In this document: piece after piece, positions 44,144 to 52,376 of the stretch
Position numbering within the stretch: position 1 is the stretch's first letter
Layout of the letters: each line of letters opens with the position of its first letter
From: an uncultured Prevotella sp.
Lineage (GTDB): Bacteria; Bacteroidota; Bacteroidia; Bacteroidales; Bacteroidaceae
DNA: 64,000 bases
Direction: 5' to 3'
NCBI GenBank assembly: GCA_900770025.1
Contig: CAAGIW010000051.1
Location: forward strand, 1-64,000
The notes under the pieces: model-generated
Seen by the model: the letters and a program-made list of their open reading frames with translations, nothing else
What the model was told of the DNA's origin: nothing
Database searches by the model: none
Translations under genes and position numbers: made by a program

Positions 44144-44368
44144 TCATGAGATAACTCCTTTTTCTTTCATATAGTCAACTATGTCATCTGTAAGATAGCG
44201 AGAACTGAATGTGTGCAATACATCGTATGATGGCACTATATAATCGTCAAGGATACCTGACTCTTTCAACTTTTGATATACCTTATTAGGTGATAGGTTC
44301 AAACGCTGTGAAACACGACCGATACAGAATGTCACAAATTGCAAAATATCCTTATCCAACATAATCAC
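44144..44368 (-). CDS. DUF3791-family small protein (orphan)
   Basis: 74 residues. It shares with the 73-residue protein at 60385 the pattern N-x-x-YQ-x-LK, then a conserved VLHTFS and an Asp-rich end. In the other copy this type is followed by a DUF3990 ADP-ribosyltransferase-like gene; none is present here. The start overlaps glf by ATGA (44365-44368), so it is translationally coupled to glf. It may be an antitoxin or adaptor remnant. Confidence 0.7.
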   Translation of the reverse strand: MIMLDKDILQFVTFCIGRVSQRLNLSPNKVYQKLKESGILDDYIVPSYDVLHTFSSRYLTDDIVDYMKEKGVIS

Positions 44369-45489
44369 ATATTCAATATTCGTTCAACAATCGGAGCCAT
44401 GTCGTAATACTTGTATTCTGCCAAGCGGCCGCCAAACACCACATCCTTTTCCGCATCTGCCAGGGCCTTGTATCGGGCATACAGTTCCATGTTGCGGGTG
44501 TCGTTCACGGGGTAATAGGGTTCCAGGCCCTCGTGCCACTCCTGCGGATATTCCTTAGACACTATCGTCATGGGAATCTCATAGACACTGTCGCCGAACA
44601 TCTCGAAATGCTTGTGCTCGATGGTTCTCGTGTAGGGCACATCGGCCGAGGTATAGTTCACCACAGCGTTTCCCTGATAGTTGGCCACCTCGTGCTTCTC
44701 GTGCTCAAACCTGAGACTGCGATACTCCAGTTTTCCGTATCTGTAGGCATAAAACTCGTCTATCTTTCCCGTAAACACCAGTCTCTCCGCATAGGTTCTC
44801 CAATTCGCCATGCAGGGTTTGTCGGCACATTGGTCAAAGAAATCCACGCCCACCAAGGTGTCGCAGTCCTTCAGCAGTCCGTCTATCAGCTTGTTGTATC
44901 CACCTATGGGGATGCCCTGATACAGGTCGTTGAAATAATTGTTGTCGAAGACGAATCTCACGGGCAATCGCTTGATGATGAACGGCGGCAGGTCAACACA
45001 CTTCCTGCCCCACTGCTTCTCGGTGTATTCCTTGATAAGCACCTCATATATGTCTCTGCCCACAAGCATCAGGGCCTGCTCTTCCAAGTTCTGCGGTTCC
45101 CGTCCGTCCAGTTTTTCCTTGGCCTCTCGCCGCTGCTCCTCAATCATCCTCATGGCTTCGGCCGGTGTGGATATGTTCCACATCCGTGCAAAGGTGTTCA
45201 TGTTGAACGGCAGATTGAACAGTCTGTCCTTATATCGGGCCAAGGGTGAGTTTGTGTATCTGTTGAAGGGCACGATGGAGTTCACAAAGTCCCACACCTC
45301 CCTGTTGGATGTATGGAAGATGTGCGCGCCATACTTGTGCACATTGATACCACCCACGTTCTCGCAATATATATTGCCGCCCAAATGGCCGCGCCTGTCA
45401 ATCACAAGACATCTCTTGCCCTGCCGCGAAAGCCTGCAGGCCATCATAGAGCCATACAGTCCTGCTCCAACTATCAGATAATCATACAT
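44365..45489 (-). CDS. glf: UDP-galactopyranose mutase
   Basis: Interconverts UDP-galactopyranose and UDP-galactofuranose using reduced FAD. 374 residues; FAD-binding YLIVGAGLYGSMMACRLS, GGNIYCENVGGINVHKYGAH and HIFHTSN, with the C-terminal GRLAEYKYYDM motif. A perfect promoter (45494-45525) places the start site at or next to the ATG, so the mRNA may be leaderless. Supplies Galf for one of the local glycans. Confidence 0.95.
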   Translation of the reverse strand: MYDYLIVGAGLYGSMMACRLSRQGKRCLVIDRRGHLGGNIYCENVGGINVHKYGAHIFHTSNREVWDFVNSIVPFNRYTNSPLARYKDRLFNLPFNMNTFARMWNISTPAEAMRMIEEQRREAKEKLDGREPQNLEEQALMLVGRDIYEVLIKEYTEKQWGRKCVDLPPFIIKRLPVRFVFDNNYFNDLYQGIPIGGYNKLIDGLLKDCDTLVGVDFFDQCADKPCMANWRTYAERLVFTGKIDEFYAYRYGKLEYRSLRFEHEKHEVANYQGNAVVNYTSADVPYTRTIEHKHFEMFGDSVYEIPMTIVSKEYPQEWHEGLEPYYPVNDTRNMELYARYKALADAEKDVVFGGRLAEYKYYDMAPIVERILNM

Positions 45490-45493
45490 GATG

Positions 45494-45525
45494 CAAATAT
45501 AACCTTTTTTCTCTTAACCCGCAAA
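45494..45525 (-). promoter_or_regulatory. glf promoter (leaderless geometry)
   Basis: On the minus strand TTTG (45525-45522), 20 bases, TATATTTG (45501-45494). The glf ATG begins at 45489, only 4 bases after the -7 element. Confidence 0.7.
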
Positions 45526-45910
45526 CTTATTGGCCTTATCCTTCAGGTGGGTTCCATAAATTACCATCGCCGTCATCACGGCACATCCCCAAAACCTCTG
45601 ACTGCGCCCTCGTTTTGTTCCTGATGCCAAAAACATACGCCGTACAGTTTCAAATCGGCCCTTAAAATGTGAAATAGATTTAAATATGAACCAAGAAATT
45701 AACATTTTGAATACTCAAAAAAAGGCATTTTTGAGACTGTTTTTGCATAAATATGCATGGTTTTGCATATTTATGCAGTGCGATGGGAGGCATTTTGCGG
45801 TGCAGAGGGCGCAAAACAGACATTTCGGACACAATATTTCTCATATCGAACACCCAAAGACCACCATTCACTTGATGGGATGCTGAACCACAATTCACGG
45901 CAAACGGGTT
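45526..45910. other. AT-rich intergenic region upstream of repeat copy C
   Basis: No gene is supported. It contains the paired palindromes at 45742-45779. The remaining sequence has no clear terminator or promoter. Confidence 0.4.
45742..45779. promoter_or_regulatory. Paired ARG-box-like palindromes
   Basis: TGCATAAATATGCA (45744-45757) and TGCATATTTATGCA (45764-45777) are perfect reverse complements of each other, and each is itself nearly palindromic. Treated as 18-bp boxes they are 2 bp apart, the geometry of E. coli ArgR operators (WNTGAATWWWWATTCANW). No arginine gene is adjacent; glf lies 250 bases to the left and rmlA 825 to the right. ArgR binding is inference. Confidence 0.45.
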
Positions 45911-46042
45911 GCAAAACGCACCATTTTGGATTGCAAAACGCACCATTTTGGGTTGCAAAACGCACCATTTTGGAATGCAAAAGTGCCACTTTTGGAATGC
46001 AAAACTGGCACTTTTGGAATGCAAAATCGGCAGTTTTAGAAA
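45911..46042. repeat. 22-bp tandem repeat array, copy C (6 units)
   Basis: Exactly six 22-bp units: three with centre CGCACCA, then GTGCCAC, CTGGCAC and TCGGCAG between CAAAA and TTTTG/TTTTA. The order of unit types matches copy A, and the last unit ends TTTTAGAAA as in copy B. Confidence 0.92.
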
Positions 46043-46180
46043 CTGACAATAATTGTTCTGGAATTTAAAGAGCCTTTGGCATCTTTTCAGAACGTCCGTT
46101 ATCAGCTTATTCTCAACCACTTATCTCTCCACCAAATCACCTTTTCATTCTTCCATCTCCTACTCTCGGGGAGGTCGGGA
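46043..46180. repeat. Repeat-element middle segment (tail 1), copy C
   Basis: Aligned to the complement of 21901-22038 and, more weakly, to 140-195. Shares GAATTTAAAGAGCCTTTGG-type anchor, CAGAACG and the CTCTCGGGGAGG hairpin-like end. Confidence 0.8.
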
Positions 46181-46279
46181 GAAGACTACTGTTTCCATCT
46201 TCCATAGGGAGGTTAGAAGGGGCCACAGGGGTTTCAGGGTACCTTTCGTTCTATTTTGTCAATAATTCTTATTTTCCTC

Positions 46280-46420
46280 CTTTGCAAATCACTGACATTC
46301 AACGCATTCAGCAAAACTTTCGTTCTAACGCATTATTTTGAAGTCGCCTTCACTATAGTCCAGAGCATCGAAAAAAGTGGCTCAGATCGAAAATGCATAA
46401 ATATTCATTTTAACAATTCA
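46280..46420. repeat. 141-bp dispersed repeat (tail 2), copy C
   Basis: Gapless match to 327-467, about 94% identical, including the ARG-box-like AATGCATAAATATTCATT at 46392-46409. It lies about 130 bases upstream of the rmlA promoter. Confidence 0.85.
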
Positions 46421-46550
46421 ATACTGATACTTTATATCTTTTAACAAACAGAGTGCACGACAGAGCAACCTGCCGCACAACGGTATTGTACACCCTATCC
46501 ATGCTCCCCTCTATCGCCTGCGGATGGAGTGGAATTTTAACGACATACTG

Positions 46551-46581
46551 TTGTGGGATTCACGGATTTTGTCTATATTTG
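46551..46581 (+). promoter_or_regulatory. rmlA promoter
   Basis: TTG at 46551-46553, 20 bases, TATATTTG at 46574-46581. The predicted start lies about 20 bases before the ATG at 46604. Confidence 0.65.
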
Positions 46582-46603
46582 CATCGAAATAATTTACACC
46601 ACC

Positions 46604-47476
46604 ATGAAAGGAATCGTTTTAGCAGGAGGTAGCGGTACAAGACTCTACCCCATCACCAAAGGAATCAGCAAGCAACTCATCCCAATCTTCGACAAACCGA
46701 TGATATACTACCCGGTGTCTGTGCTCATGCTCGCCGGCATCAGGGAGATTCTGATTATCAGCACTCCTACAGACCTGCCCGGTTTCAAACGACTGTTGGG
46801 CGATGGCAGCGACTATGGCGTGAAGTTTGAATATGCAGAACAGCCTTCACCCGATGGCTTGGCCCAGGCTTTCATCATCGGCGAAGAGTTTATTGGCACC
46901 GACTCTGTGTGTCTGGTTTTGGGCGACAATATCTTCTACGGAAGCGGTTTCTCTGCATTGCTGAAGCAAAGCGTGGAGAACGCAGAGAAGAATGGCGAGG
47001 CAACCGTGTTCGGCTACTATGTGAACGACCCCGAACGCTATGGTGTGGCAGAGTTTGACGAAAGCGGACGCTGCCTCAGCATCGAGGAAAAGCCCCAGCA
47101 CCCCAAGTCGAACTATGCGGTGGTGGGCTTGTATTTTTATCCCAACAGCGTGGTGGAGATTGCCAAGAACATCAAGCCCAGCGCACGAGGAGAGTTGGAG
47201 ATAACCACCGTGAACCAGGAATATCTGGCCAGCAACACCCTCAAGGTGCTGCCCCTGCAGCGCGGATTTGCATGGCTCGACACCGGTACACACGACAGTT
47301 TGAGCGAGGCCAGCACCTTCATTGAAGTAATAGAAAAGAGGCAAGGCCTGAAAGTGGCTTGCCTCGAAGAGATTGCATACAAGAAAGGATGGATTGATGC
47401 AGACAAGCTGCGCCAGCTTGCCGCACCCATGCTGAAGAACGACTACGGCAAGTACCTGCTTGACATCATCAAGTAG
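46604..47476 (+). CDS. rfbA: Glucose-1-phosphate thymidylyltransferase
   Basis: Makes dTDP-glucose, first step of dTDP-L-rhamnose synthesis. 290 residues from the ATG at 46604 ([20 protein letters not shown]), preferred to the ATG at 46553 because the promoter -7 lies at 46574. Nucleotidyltransferase loop [35 protein letters not shown] and [10 protein letters not shown] are present. The rfbD homologue is 10 kb away (56686-57546); rfbB and rfbC are not in this window. Confidence 0.95.
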   Translation: MKGIVLAGGSGTRLYPITKGISKQLIPIFDKPMIYYPVSVLMLAGIREILIISTPTDLPGFKRLLGDGSDYGVKFEYAEQPSPDGLAQAFIIGEEFIGTDSVCLVLGDNIFYGSGFSALLKQSVENAEKNGEATVFGYYVNDPERYGVAEFDESGRCLSIEEKPQHPKSNYAVVGLYFYPNSVVEIAKNIKPSARGELEITTVNQEYLASNTLKVLPLQRGFAWLDTGTHDSLSEASTFIEVIEKRQGLKVACLEEIAYKKGWIDADKLRQLAAPMLKNDYGKYLLDIIK

Positions 47477-47491
47477 GGGAAGCCTGCCGAA

Positions 47492-49441
47492 TCAGTCTTT
47501 GCAGCTTTCGGAAAATTCACACATTGCTTTGCGTAGCGCAGCGGGATTGCCCATGTCGAACATGCGGCCCTGCATGGTGACAGCCACCATGCCGCTGCGC
47601 TGCCGCACGGCATCCAAGGCCTTGGTAAGTTCTATCTCGGTGTGGCGGTCATCCTTGGCATCTGCCTGCTTTATGTCTTCCGCAAGCTGTTCAAACACTT
47701 CACGGGTGAGCACGTATTGCCCGAACACGCCGTAATAAGCCGTGTTTCCATCGGCATCCTTCATGCCCAAATGCTCCTCGGCATACCCCGATTTGGGCTT
47801 CTCCACCATGCTGTTGACGTTCATCACCGTCTTGTCGTGGTCTTCCCAAGTGCCCGTAAGTATGCCGTATTTGCCCACTTCCACCAACGGAACAGGATGC
47901 ACGCTCACCATCAACTGATTGTAGCGCTCATATTTTTCTATCATCTGCAAGGCGCAGGGTTTGTGTGTCTTTGAGCGATAGATGGTGTCGCCCAGCAACA
48001 GCAGCACCGGCTCTTGCCCCGCAAAGTCAGCCGCCTGATAGACCGCGTGGCCGAAACCGCGCTTTTCTGTCTGATAGACAAACTGCAGACGCTTGCCCAT
48101 CTCCAATATTCTGTTTTCATATTCCTGACACTGGGCATTGAGTTTCCCGAGATGTTCGTCAGACAAGGGATTGGAGAAATACTCCTCGTACATGGCCTTT
48201 TCTTCCTCCGAGCCGAGCACGAGGCAAATCTCCTCGATGCCACTCTTTACCAGTTCCTCCAACAGAATCAGGATAACAGGCTTCACCATGCCATCGGCAC
48301 ACAGGATGGGGAAGAAATCTTTCTTCAGCATACGTGTGGCAGGATAAAGACGAGTGCCGAAGCCTGCCACAGGGATGATAGCCTTGCGGATGGTGTGCAC
48401 AGGTTTCAGCGTCAGGGAATACGCCTTCATGCCCTGCCGGTTCAGATAATTGCACAAGGCTTGCTGGCAGTGCTCGTCCTTGGCAAGGAACTGTACGGAG
48501 CCATCACCATGCGACCCCACGCCCTTACCTCCATACACCCACGGCTTTATCTCAGGATTGTTGAGCACAGAATGCAGTTTGGGCGCACACAGGGCCGAAG
48601 ACATCGGAGCCACATGCTCGTCGAAGAGTTGCTCCACCTCGGTCATCAACTTGCCCAATCCCTCCAAGTCGCCGTTGGCCATCATCGCCACTGCCTTGTT
48701 CACCACCTCGTGGTTGCGCACTCCCAGTGCATCGTGCAGTCTCTTTTCCGCTTCATTGCCGGCAAAGGGATAGGCCTTATTCAAGTCAGCAAGAATCTTG
48801 ATAGTGTCCTTAGACGCACACAGGTCAGCGAATACCAAGTGAAGGGTTTTCTTGACATTCAGCGTCTTCACCTCCACCTCATCACCGTCGAACACCATCA
48901 GAGTGGGTTTCACGCCGAAAGCACAGGCCTGATCAAGTCTGCCGCATCGCGAGGATGTGCGCAATTCTCCAAGATAGGCAATGTTCATCTCGCCCAGTGT
49001 GTTGAGGTTAAGACGGTAGAGCAGGTTGAAGGCACGCGCCACTAACACGCAGATGGCCGCACTGCTCGACAGTCCTGTCTTGATAGGAAGGGTCATGCCG
49101 GTAATCCTGATGCGCACGCCTCCCACCTTGTACCACTCCAACATATAGGAAGCCACACCAGCACAATAGCAGAAGAACGAACCAGAACGTGCCACTTTCT
49201 TCAGTTCCTGCTCATCCATGCGACAGGAGAAGTCCTCCCACACGTCTGCAATCTCGGGGATTTCGCTGCACATTTCAAAACGGGTGGATTTCTCTACCTC
49301 TGCATAGATGCCCTGCTCTATACCCGACACGATGGCCATACCCGGCAGTATATCCGCATTCATGGTGCGGTAATGACCCGCCCAGTCGGTATGTTCACCG
49401 AAAAGACACAATCGACCGGGGACAAACAACTCGACTTTCAT
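47492..49441 (-). CDS. Bifunctional GHMP sugar kinase - sugar-1-phosphate nucleotidyltransferase
   Basis: 649 residues in two parts. N-terminal GHMP kinase (1-340): PGRLCLFGEHTDW (8-20), LPIKTGLSSSAAICV (118-132) and GGKGVGSHGDGSVQF (304-318). C-terminal GalU-type nucleotidyltransferase (about 352-645): IIPVAGFGTRLYPATR (355-370), KDFFPI (374-379), GDTIY and VEKPK. Together these could turn a free sugar into a sugar-1-phosphate and then an NDP-sugar, as Fkp does for fucose, but with the domains in the opposite order and a GalU-like rather than GDP-fucose type domain. The sugar is unknown. Convergent with rfbA (15-base gap) and driven by a clear promoter at 49472-49502. Confidence 0.85.
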   Translation of the reverse strand: MKVELFVPGRLCLFGEHTDWAGHYRTMNADILPGMAIVSGIEQGIYAEVEKSTRFEMCSEIPEIADVWEDFSCRMDEQELKKVARSGSFFCYCAGVASYMLEWYKVGGVRIRITGMTLPIKTGLSSSAAICVLVARAFNLLYRLNLNTLGEMNIAYLGELRTSSRCGRLDQACAFGVKPTLMVFDGDEVEVKTLNVKKTLHLVFADLCASKDTIKILADLNKAYPFAGNEAEKRLHDALGVRNHEVVNKAVAMMANGDLEGLGKLMTEVEQLFDEHVAPMSSALCAPKLHSVLNNPEIKPWVYGGKGVGSHGDGSVQFLAKDEHCQQALCNYLNRQGMKAYSLTLKPVHTIRKAIIPVAGFGTRLYPATRMLKKDFFPILCADGMVKPVILILLEELVKSGIEEICLVLGSEEEKAMYEEYFSNPLSDEHLGKLNAQCQEYENRILEMGKRLQFVYQTEKRGFGHAVYQAADFAGQEPVLLLLGDTIYRSKTHKPCALQMIEKYERYNQLMVSVHPVPLVEVGKYGILTGTWEDHDKTVMNVNSMVEKPKSGYAEEHLGMKDADGNTAYYGVFGQYVLTREVFEQLAEDIKQADAKDDRHTEIELTKALDAVRQRSGMVAVTMQGRMFDMGNPAALRKAMCEFSESCKD

Positions 49442-49471
49442 ATATATGTATTGGATAGGTTAACTGTTGCA

Positions 49472-49502
49472 CAAAGGTAATGGAAAGAAAAGAAACAGCA
49501 AA
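49472..49502 (-). promoter_or_regulatory. Promoter of the kinase-nucleotidyltransferase gene
   Basis: On the minus strand TTTG (49502-49499), 19 bases, TACCTTTG (49479-49472); start site near 49468, leader about 27 bases. Confidence 0.65.
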
Positions 49503-49659
49503 AACATTCCACGTTTTTTTGGCGCTTTAGGAACGCAGTACCAAAAACTTTCACACATTCTTCAACACATTCCGTAGTGACCAGCGCATGATACGTTCCG
49601 TAGAAATGACAGCAAAGAGGTGCCAGAAAGTGCCGAACTGAAAATTTGGGAGGATAAAA
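49503..49659. other. Divergent intergenic region
   Basis: No gene seen between the two divergent promoters at 49472-49502 and 49660-49691. Confidence 0.5.
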
Positions 49660-49691
49660 TTTGGCAAAAAAGAATATTTTATATACTTTTG
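49660..49691 (+). promoter_or_regulatory. Sigma-factor gene promoter
   Basis: TTTG at 49660-49663, 20 bases, TACTTTTG at 49684-49691. Start site near 49695, leader about 140 bases. Confidence 0.7.
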
Positions 49692-49836
49692 CAGTGCATT
49701 CATCCGCTGCGGGAGGTGGCACAATACACGTGAAAACACTCGTATGTGGGGGAATGGAAAGCAAGACTAACCATACAAACATTCATCAAACACAGACGCC
49801 TATCGAAAAAATTTACTCTTATAGAAAACAAGAAAT

Positions 49837-50436
49837 ATGGTAAATTTTGAAAGAATGACCGACGAAGAGTTGGCAATGCTCTACATAGGCGGTGATAACA
49901 GTGCGTTTGACGAACTACTCGGCAGAACACAGGAGAAGGTGTTCTCTTACATCATGTTTGTGGTGAAAGACCCCGAGGTGGCCAACGACCTGTTTCAAGA
50001 CACATTTGTCAAAGTCATCGTAAGGCTGCAACAAGGCAGATATGTGAATTCGGGGAAACTGCTTTTCTGGATAATACGCATCGCCCATAACAACGTGATG
50101 GACTGGTATCGCAAGCAAAAGAACGACCGAATCATCGAACTCTATGATGCCAAGGAGTTGTCGAACCTTGCCCCGATGACTCACTACGGAATCAACAGGG
50201 AAGATGAATACGTGAACGAACAGGTGCACCGCGATGTGAAGAAGCTGATGCAACTGCTACCACCCACCCAAAGGGAAGTGGTGTATATGCGTTTCTACCA
50301 GAATCTTTCGTTCAAGGAGATTTCAGAAATCACAGGCGTGAGCATCAACACCTCGCTGGGACGTATGCGCTATGCCCTGCTCAACATGCGCAAGATGGCC
50401 AGCGACCACCACATTGAACTGAGGCTGGAACAGTAG
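49837..50436 (+). CDS. RNA polymerase sigma-70 family factor (ECF-like)
   Basis: 199 residues. Region 2 is seen near 15-85 (FDELLGRTQEKVFSYIMFVV, DLFQDTFVKVI, FWIIRIAHNNVMDWYRKQ) and region 4 near 130-190 (LLPPTQREVVYMRFYQNLSFKEISEITGVS-type helix-turn-helix). No region 1 or 3 is evident and no anti-sigma gene is adjacent. The 23-residue YDAKELSNLAPMTHY linker region separates the two. Single gene with its own promoter; convergent with rpe. Its regulon is unknown. Confidence 0.88.
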   Translation: MVNFERMTDEELAMLYIGGDNSAFDELLGRTQEKVFSYIMFVVKDPEVANDLFQDTFVKVIVRLQQGRYVNSGKLLFWIIRIAHNNVMDWYRKQKNDRIIELYDAKELSNLAPMTHYGINREDEYVNEQVHRDVKKLMQLLPPTQREVVYMRFYQNLSFKEISEITGVSINTSLGRMRYALLNMRKMASDHHIELRLEQ

Positions 50437-50444
50437 GAACCACC

Positions 50445-51095
50445 CTACCCGAGCATCCTCAACTCGTGGATGGTCTGTTCAGGCTGACTGCTCTTGAACA
50501 CATAACTGCCACTCACCAGCACATCCACTCCGGCACTTACCAAACGGGGAGCCGTGGTTTGCTGCACACCTCCATCCACCTGGATGAGCGTATGCAGTCC
50601 GCGGGCAGCTATCATGGCCTTGAGCCGTTGCACCTTGTCGATGGTACGCTCGATGAACTTCTGTCCGCCAAAACCGGGATTGACGCTCATCAGCAACACC
50701 ATATCCACATCTTGAAGAATATCGTTGAGCACTTCTATGGGAGTGGACGGGTTGAGTGTGACGCCGGCCTTCATCCCTGCATCGTGAATCTCCTGCAGGG
50801 TGCGGTGCAGATGCACGCAAGCTTCATAATGCACGTTCATCATCATGGCACCCAAAGCCGCTGTCTGCTTGATGTATTGCTCTGGATGCACTATCATAAA
50901 GTGAACATCAAGCGGTTTGACACACTTGCGGGCCACTGCCTCAAGCACGGGAAATCCGAATGAGATATTCGGTACGAAAACACCATCCATCACATCCAGA
51001 TGCAACCAGTCGGCCTCACTCCGGTTTATCATGTCCAACTCTTGCTCCAAGTGCAGGAAATCCGCTGCGAGCAATGAGGGTGAAATAATAGTCAT
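50445..51095 (-). CDS. rpe: Ribulose-phosphate 3-epimerase
   Basis: Interconverts ribulose-5-phosphate and xylulose-5-phosphate in the pentose phosphate pathway. 216 residues from the ATG at 51095 (MTIISPSLLAADFLHLEQEL). Metal-binding and catalytic segments: HLDVMDGVFVPNISFG, DVHFMIVHPEQY, SVNPGFGGQKF and QVDGGV. The upstream GTG/ATG region overlaps the 42-residue gene and is rejected. Last gene of a minus-strand run from LysE. Confidence 0.95.
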   Translation of the reverse strand: MTIISPSLLAADFLHLEQELDMINRSEADWLHLDVMDGVFVPNISFGFPVLEAVARKCVKPLDVHFMIVHPEQYIKQTAALGAMMMNVHYEACVHLHRTLQEIHDAGMKAGVTLNPSTPIEVLNDILQDVDMVLLMSVNPGFGGQKFIERTIDKVQRLKAMIAARGLHTLIQVDGGVQQTTAPRLVSAGVDVLVSGSYVFKSSQPEQTIHELRMLG

Positions 51096-51109
51096 ATTGC
51101 AATCGTCTT

Positions 51110-51238
51110 TTAGTTCATGCACAAGGGCACCACGGAGCCATCGGCCAGCCTTGCCACCCTGTAGGCACGTGCGAACTGTTTGATAAACAGAATTGTCTTT
51201 TCTTTGGGACGATAGTTTTCAGAAGTAAAATAATCCAT
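51110..51238 (-). CDS. Small 42-residue hypothetical protein
   Basis: A 43-codon frame on the minus strand (ATG at 51238, TAA at 51110-51112), ending 14 bases before rpe. It begins MDYFTSENYRPKEKTILFIK and continues with QFARAYRVARL; the C-terminus ends PLCMN. It is basic, probably helical, with no signal peptide. Similar tiny proteins of the form ...KT(I/L)..IKQ.A..YRV... are, as I recall, annotated in other Bacteroidales near translation genes. Function unknown. Confidence 0.6.
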   Translation of the reverse strand: MDYFTSENYRPKEKTILFIKQFARAYRVARLADGSVVPLCMN

Positions 51239-51385
51239 AGGCATTCATGTTTTGCATTCTGTTAGAGAAACGCTTGAATGGACTTTTTATTTTACATTCC
51301 TCAAAATATTTTGGAAAGCTACTTGTCTGGTTCCCCATCAGCTACTGTCCAGCATGTTGCCCCATAGGTGTTGCGATGCCCATTC

Positions 51386-52369
51386 TTATGAGCGGAGTAC
51401 ACACATTTCTTTGTCTTTCATTCCGTTGATGAAGTCGGTGGCAGACATGCGCTTCTTTCCTGCCAACTGCAGTTCCTGCAATTCCAACCAACTGTCTGCC
51501 GTGGCCACATACAGTTTCTTTTTCTGCACCATCAGACTGCCAGGCACTTCGTCCTGCACCGGCATCTCTGTTTGGCAGGTCCTATATATCTTCAGGATGG
51601 TCTGCCTTCCATCTGGTTCAGTGAAATAGGTCCAGGCTCCGGGAATGGGGCTCAGGCCTCGAATAAAGTCATGCACTCTCTTCTGTGGCTGCGCCCAACA
51701 GATGATGGTATTCTCCTTGAACAGTTTCGGAGCAGTGCACTGCAGATCGTCGTCCTTGACCATGGTCTCCTGTTCAATTGCTTCAGGATAACCGTCACTG
51801 GCAACGACCTGTTCCACGGTTTTCAGACATATCTCCGCACCGAGTTTCATCAGTCTGTCATAGACAGCCTCCACATCATCCTCCAGCCCAATGGGCGTAG
51901 ATTGCTGCATGATAATCCTGCCAGTGTCGATATCCTTGTCTAAAAAGAAGGTGGTGACACCCGTTTGTGTCTCTCCGTTGATAATGGCCCAGTTGATAGG
52001 TGCCGCCCCACGATAGCGGGGAAGCAATGCCGCATGAACATTGAAGGTGCCATATTCAGGATAATCCCACACCACCTGCGGCAACATTCTGAAAGCCACC
52101 ACCACCTGCAGATTGGGATTCCATCGCCTCAGCGTATCCAAAAAGCCCTCTTCCTTCATCTTTTCAGGCTGTACCACCGGCAAATGATGCTCCAAGGCAT
52201 ACTGTTTCACCGGCGAAGGACGCAACACGCTGCCATGACGCCCCACAGGTTTGTCGGGCTGGGTGACAACCCCCACCACATGATAACCATTCTGCACCAG
52301 CGTGCGGAGCGAATCCACCGCAAACTCCGGCGTGCCCATAAACACAATTCTCAAATCTTCCTTCTTCAT
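51386..52369 (-). CDS. fmt: Methionyl-tRNA formyltransferase
   Basis: Formylates initiator Met-tRNA using 10-formyltetrahydrofolate. 327 residues: MKKEDLRIVFMGTPEFAVD start, PDKPVGRH, catalytic FNVHAALLPRYRGAAPINWA (with the Asn/His and the SLLP-like ALLP loop), and D-containing DKDIDTGRI; C-terminal OB-like domain from about 210. It lies 7 bases after the ClC gene; a spacer of about 150 bases separates it from the 42-residue gene. Confidence 0.96.
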   Translation of the reverse strand: MKKEDLRIVFMGTPEFAVDSLRTLVQNGYHVVGVVTQPDKPVGRHGSVLRPSPVKQYALEHHLPVVQPEKMKEEGFLDTLRRWNPNLQVVVAFRMLPQVVWDYPEYGTFNVHAALLPRYRGAAPINWAIINGETQTGVTTFFLDKDIDTGRIIMQQSTPIGLEDDVEAVYDRLMKLGAEICLKTVEQVVASDGYPEAIEQETMVKDDDLQCTAPKLFKENTIICWAQPQKRVHDFIRGLSPIPGAWTYFTEPDGRQTILKIYRTCQTEMPVQDEVPGSLMVQKKKLYVATADSWLELQELQLAGKKRMSATDFINGMKDKEMCVLRS

Positions 52370-52376
52370 GTTTCAA

